This document shows positions 5,390-5,437 of a stretch of DNA of 5,437 nt, piece by piece. Where the stretch lies: assembly GCA_021781625.1 (NCBI GenBank), contig JAJXWL010000150.1, positions 1-5,437 of the forward strand. Direction: 5' to 3'. The notes under the pieces were generated by a model that was not told where the DNA came from, ran no database searches, and saw only the letters and a list, made by a program, of their open reading frames with translations. The position numbers were made by a program, and so were the translations under genes. This DNA is from a bacterium (GTDB lineage Bacteria > Spirochaetota > Spirochaetia > JABEVK01). How positions within the stretch are numbered: the first letter of the stretch is position 1; every line of letters starts with the position of its first letter.

Positions 5390-5437
5390 CCTGGGATTTC
5401 AAAAATTGCTCTATGGGGCCTCAGCTCTATGGGGATT
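5390..5437 (+). other. Window end: non-coding or start of an unidentified downstream gene, with an 11-bp direct repeat
   Basis: No terminator follows the SHOCT-like gene, so the transcript may continue. GCTCTATGGGG occurs at 5408-5418 and again at 5424-5434, a 16-base period. Possible starts are TTG 5406 (hydrophobic LLYGASALWG), ATG 5413 and ATG 5429, but too little sequence remains to choose among them or to identify a gene. Confidence 0.3.

Overview
The window reads as an ordinary chromosomal stretch from a low- to mid-GC anaerobic or microaerobic bacterium. A spirochaete is the best guess, but this is inference only. The V/A-type ATPase gene order E – DUF2764 – A is known from spirochaetes, chlamydiae and Bacteroidetes. 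The clear Shine-Dalgarno sites and sigma70-like promoters argue against Bacteroidetes, and a Rex repressor plus rubredoxin argue against Chlamydiae. No mobile element, CRISPR array, tRNA or rRNA was seen.

Layout. (1) Positions 1-1841, minus strand: the start of a V-type ATPase operon, with subunit E, then a DUF2764 protein, then the first 115 codons of catalytic subunit A, which runs off the left edge. Spacing is tight (6 nt, then a 1-nt stop/start overlap). (2) Positions 1855-2009: an AT-rich non-coding leader upstream of subunit E. (3) Positions 2010-4073, minus strand: STAS-domain anti-sigma factor antagonist, exported glucosaminidase-like protein, TIGR02757/DUF2400 protein and rubredoxin. 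The first three overlap, and the set ends in a good rho-independent terminator at 2010-2035. Rubredoxin also has a candidate promoter of its own inside the end of the DUF2400 gene. (4) Positions 4074-4202: a divergent promoter region with back-to-back sigma70-like promoters, repeated TTGCCAAA/GCCAAA motifs, and a Rex-operator-like palindrome just before the rex start codon. (5) Positions 4203-5389, plus strand: rex, followed 8 nt later by a small SHOCT-like-domain protein. The last 48 bases hold no certain gene.

How the parts may work together. Rex senses the NADH/NAD+ ratio and, from the site next to its own promoter, probably represses itself and the co-transcribed SHOCT-like gene. Rubredoxin is a small electron carrier two genes beyond the STAS and cell-wall genes. 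The STAS protein would belong to a partner-switching regulatory system whose kinase and phosphatase are not in this window. The V-type ATPase couples ATP to ion transport across the membrane. Nothing here amounts to a clearly new system. The most interesting points are the rex control region, the small SHOCT-like partner of rex, and an endonuclease III-like VDTHV motif in the uncharacterised TIGR02757 protein.
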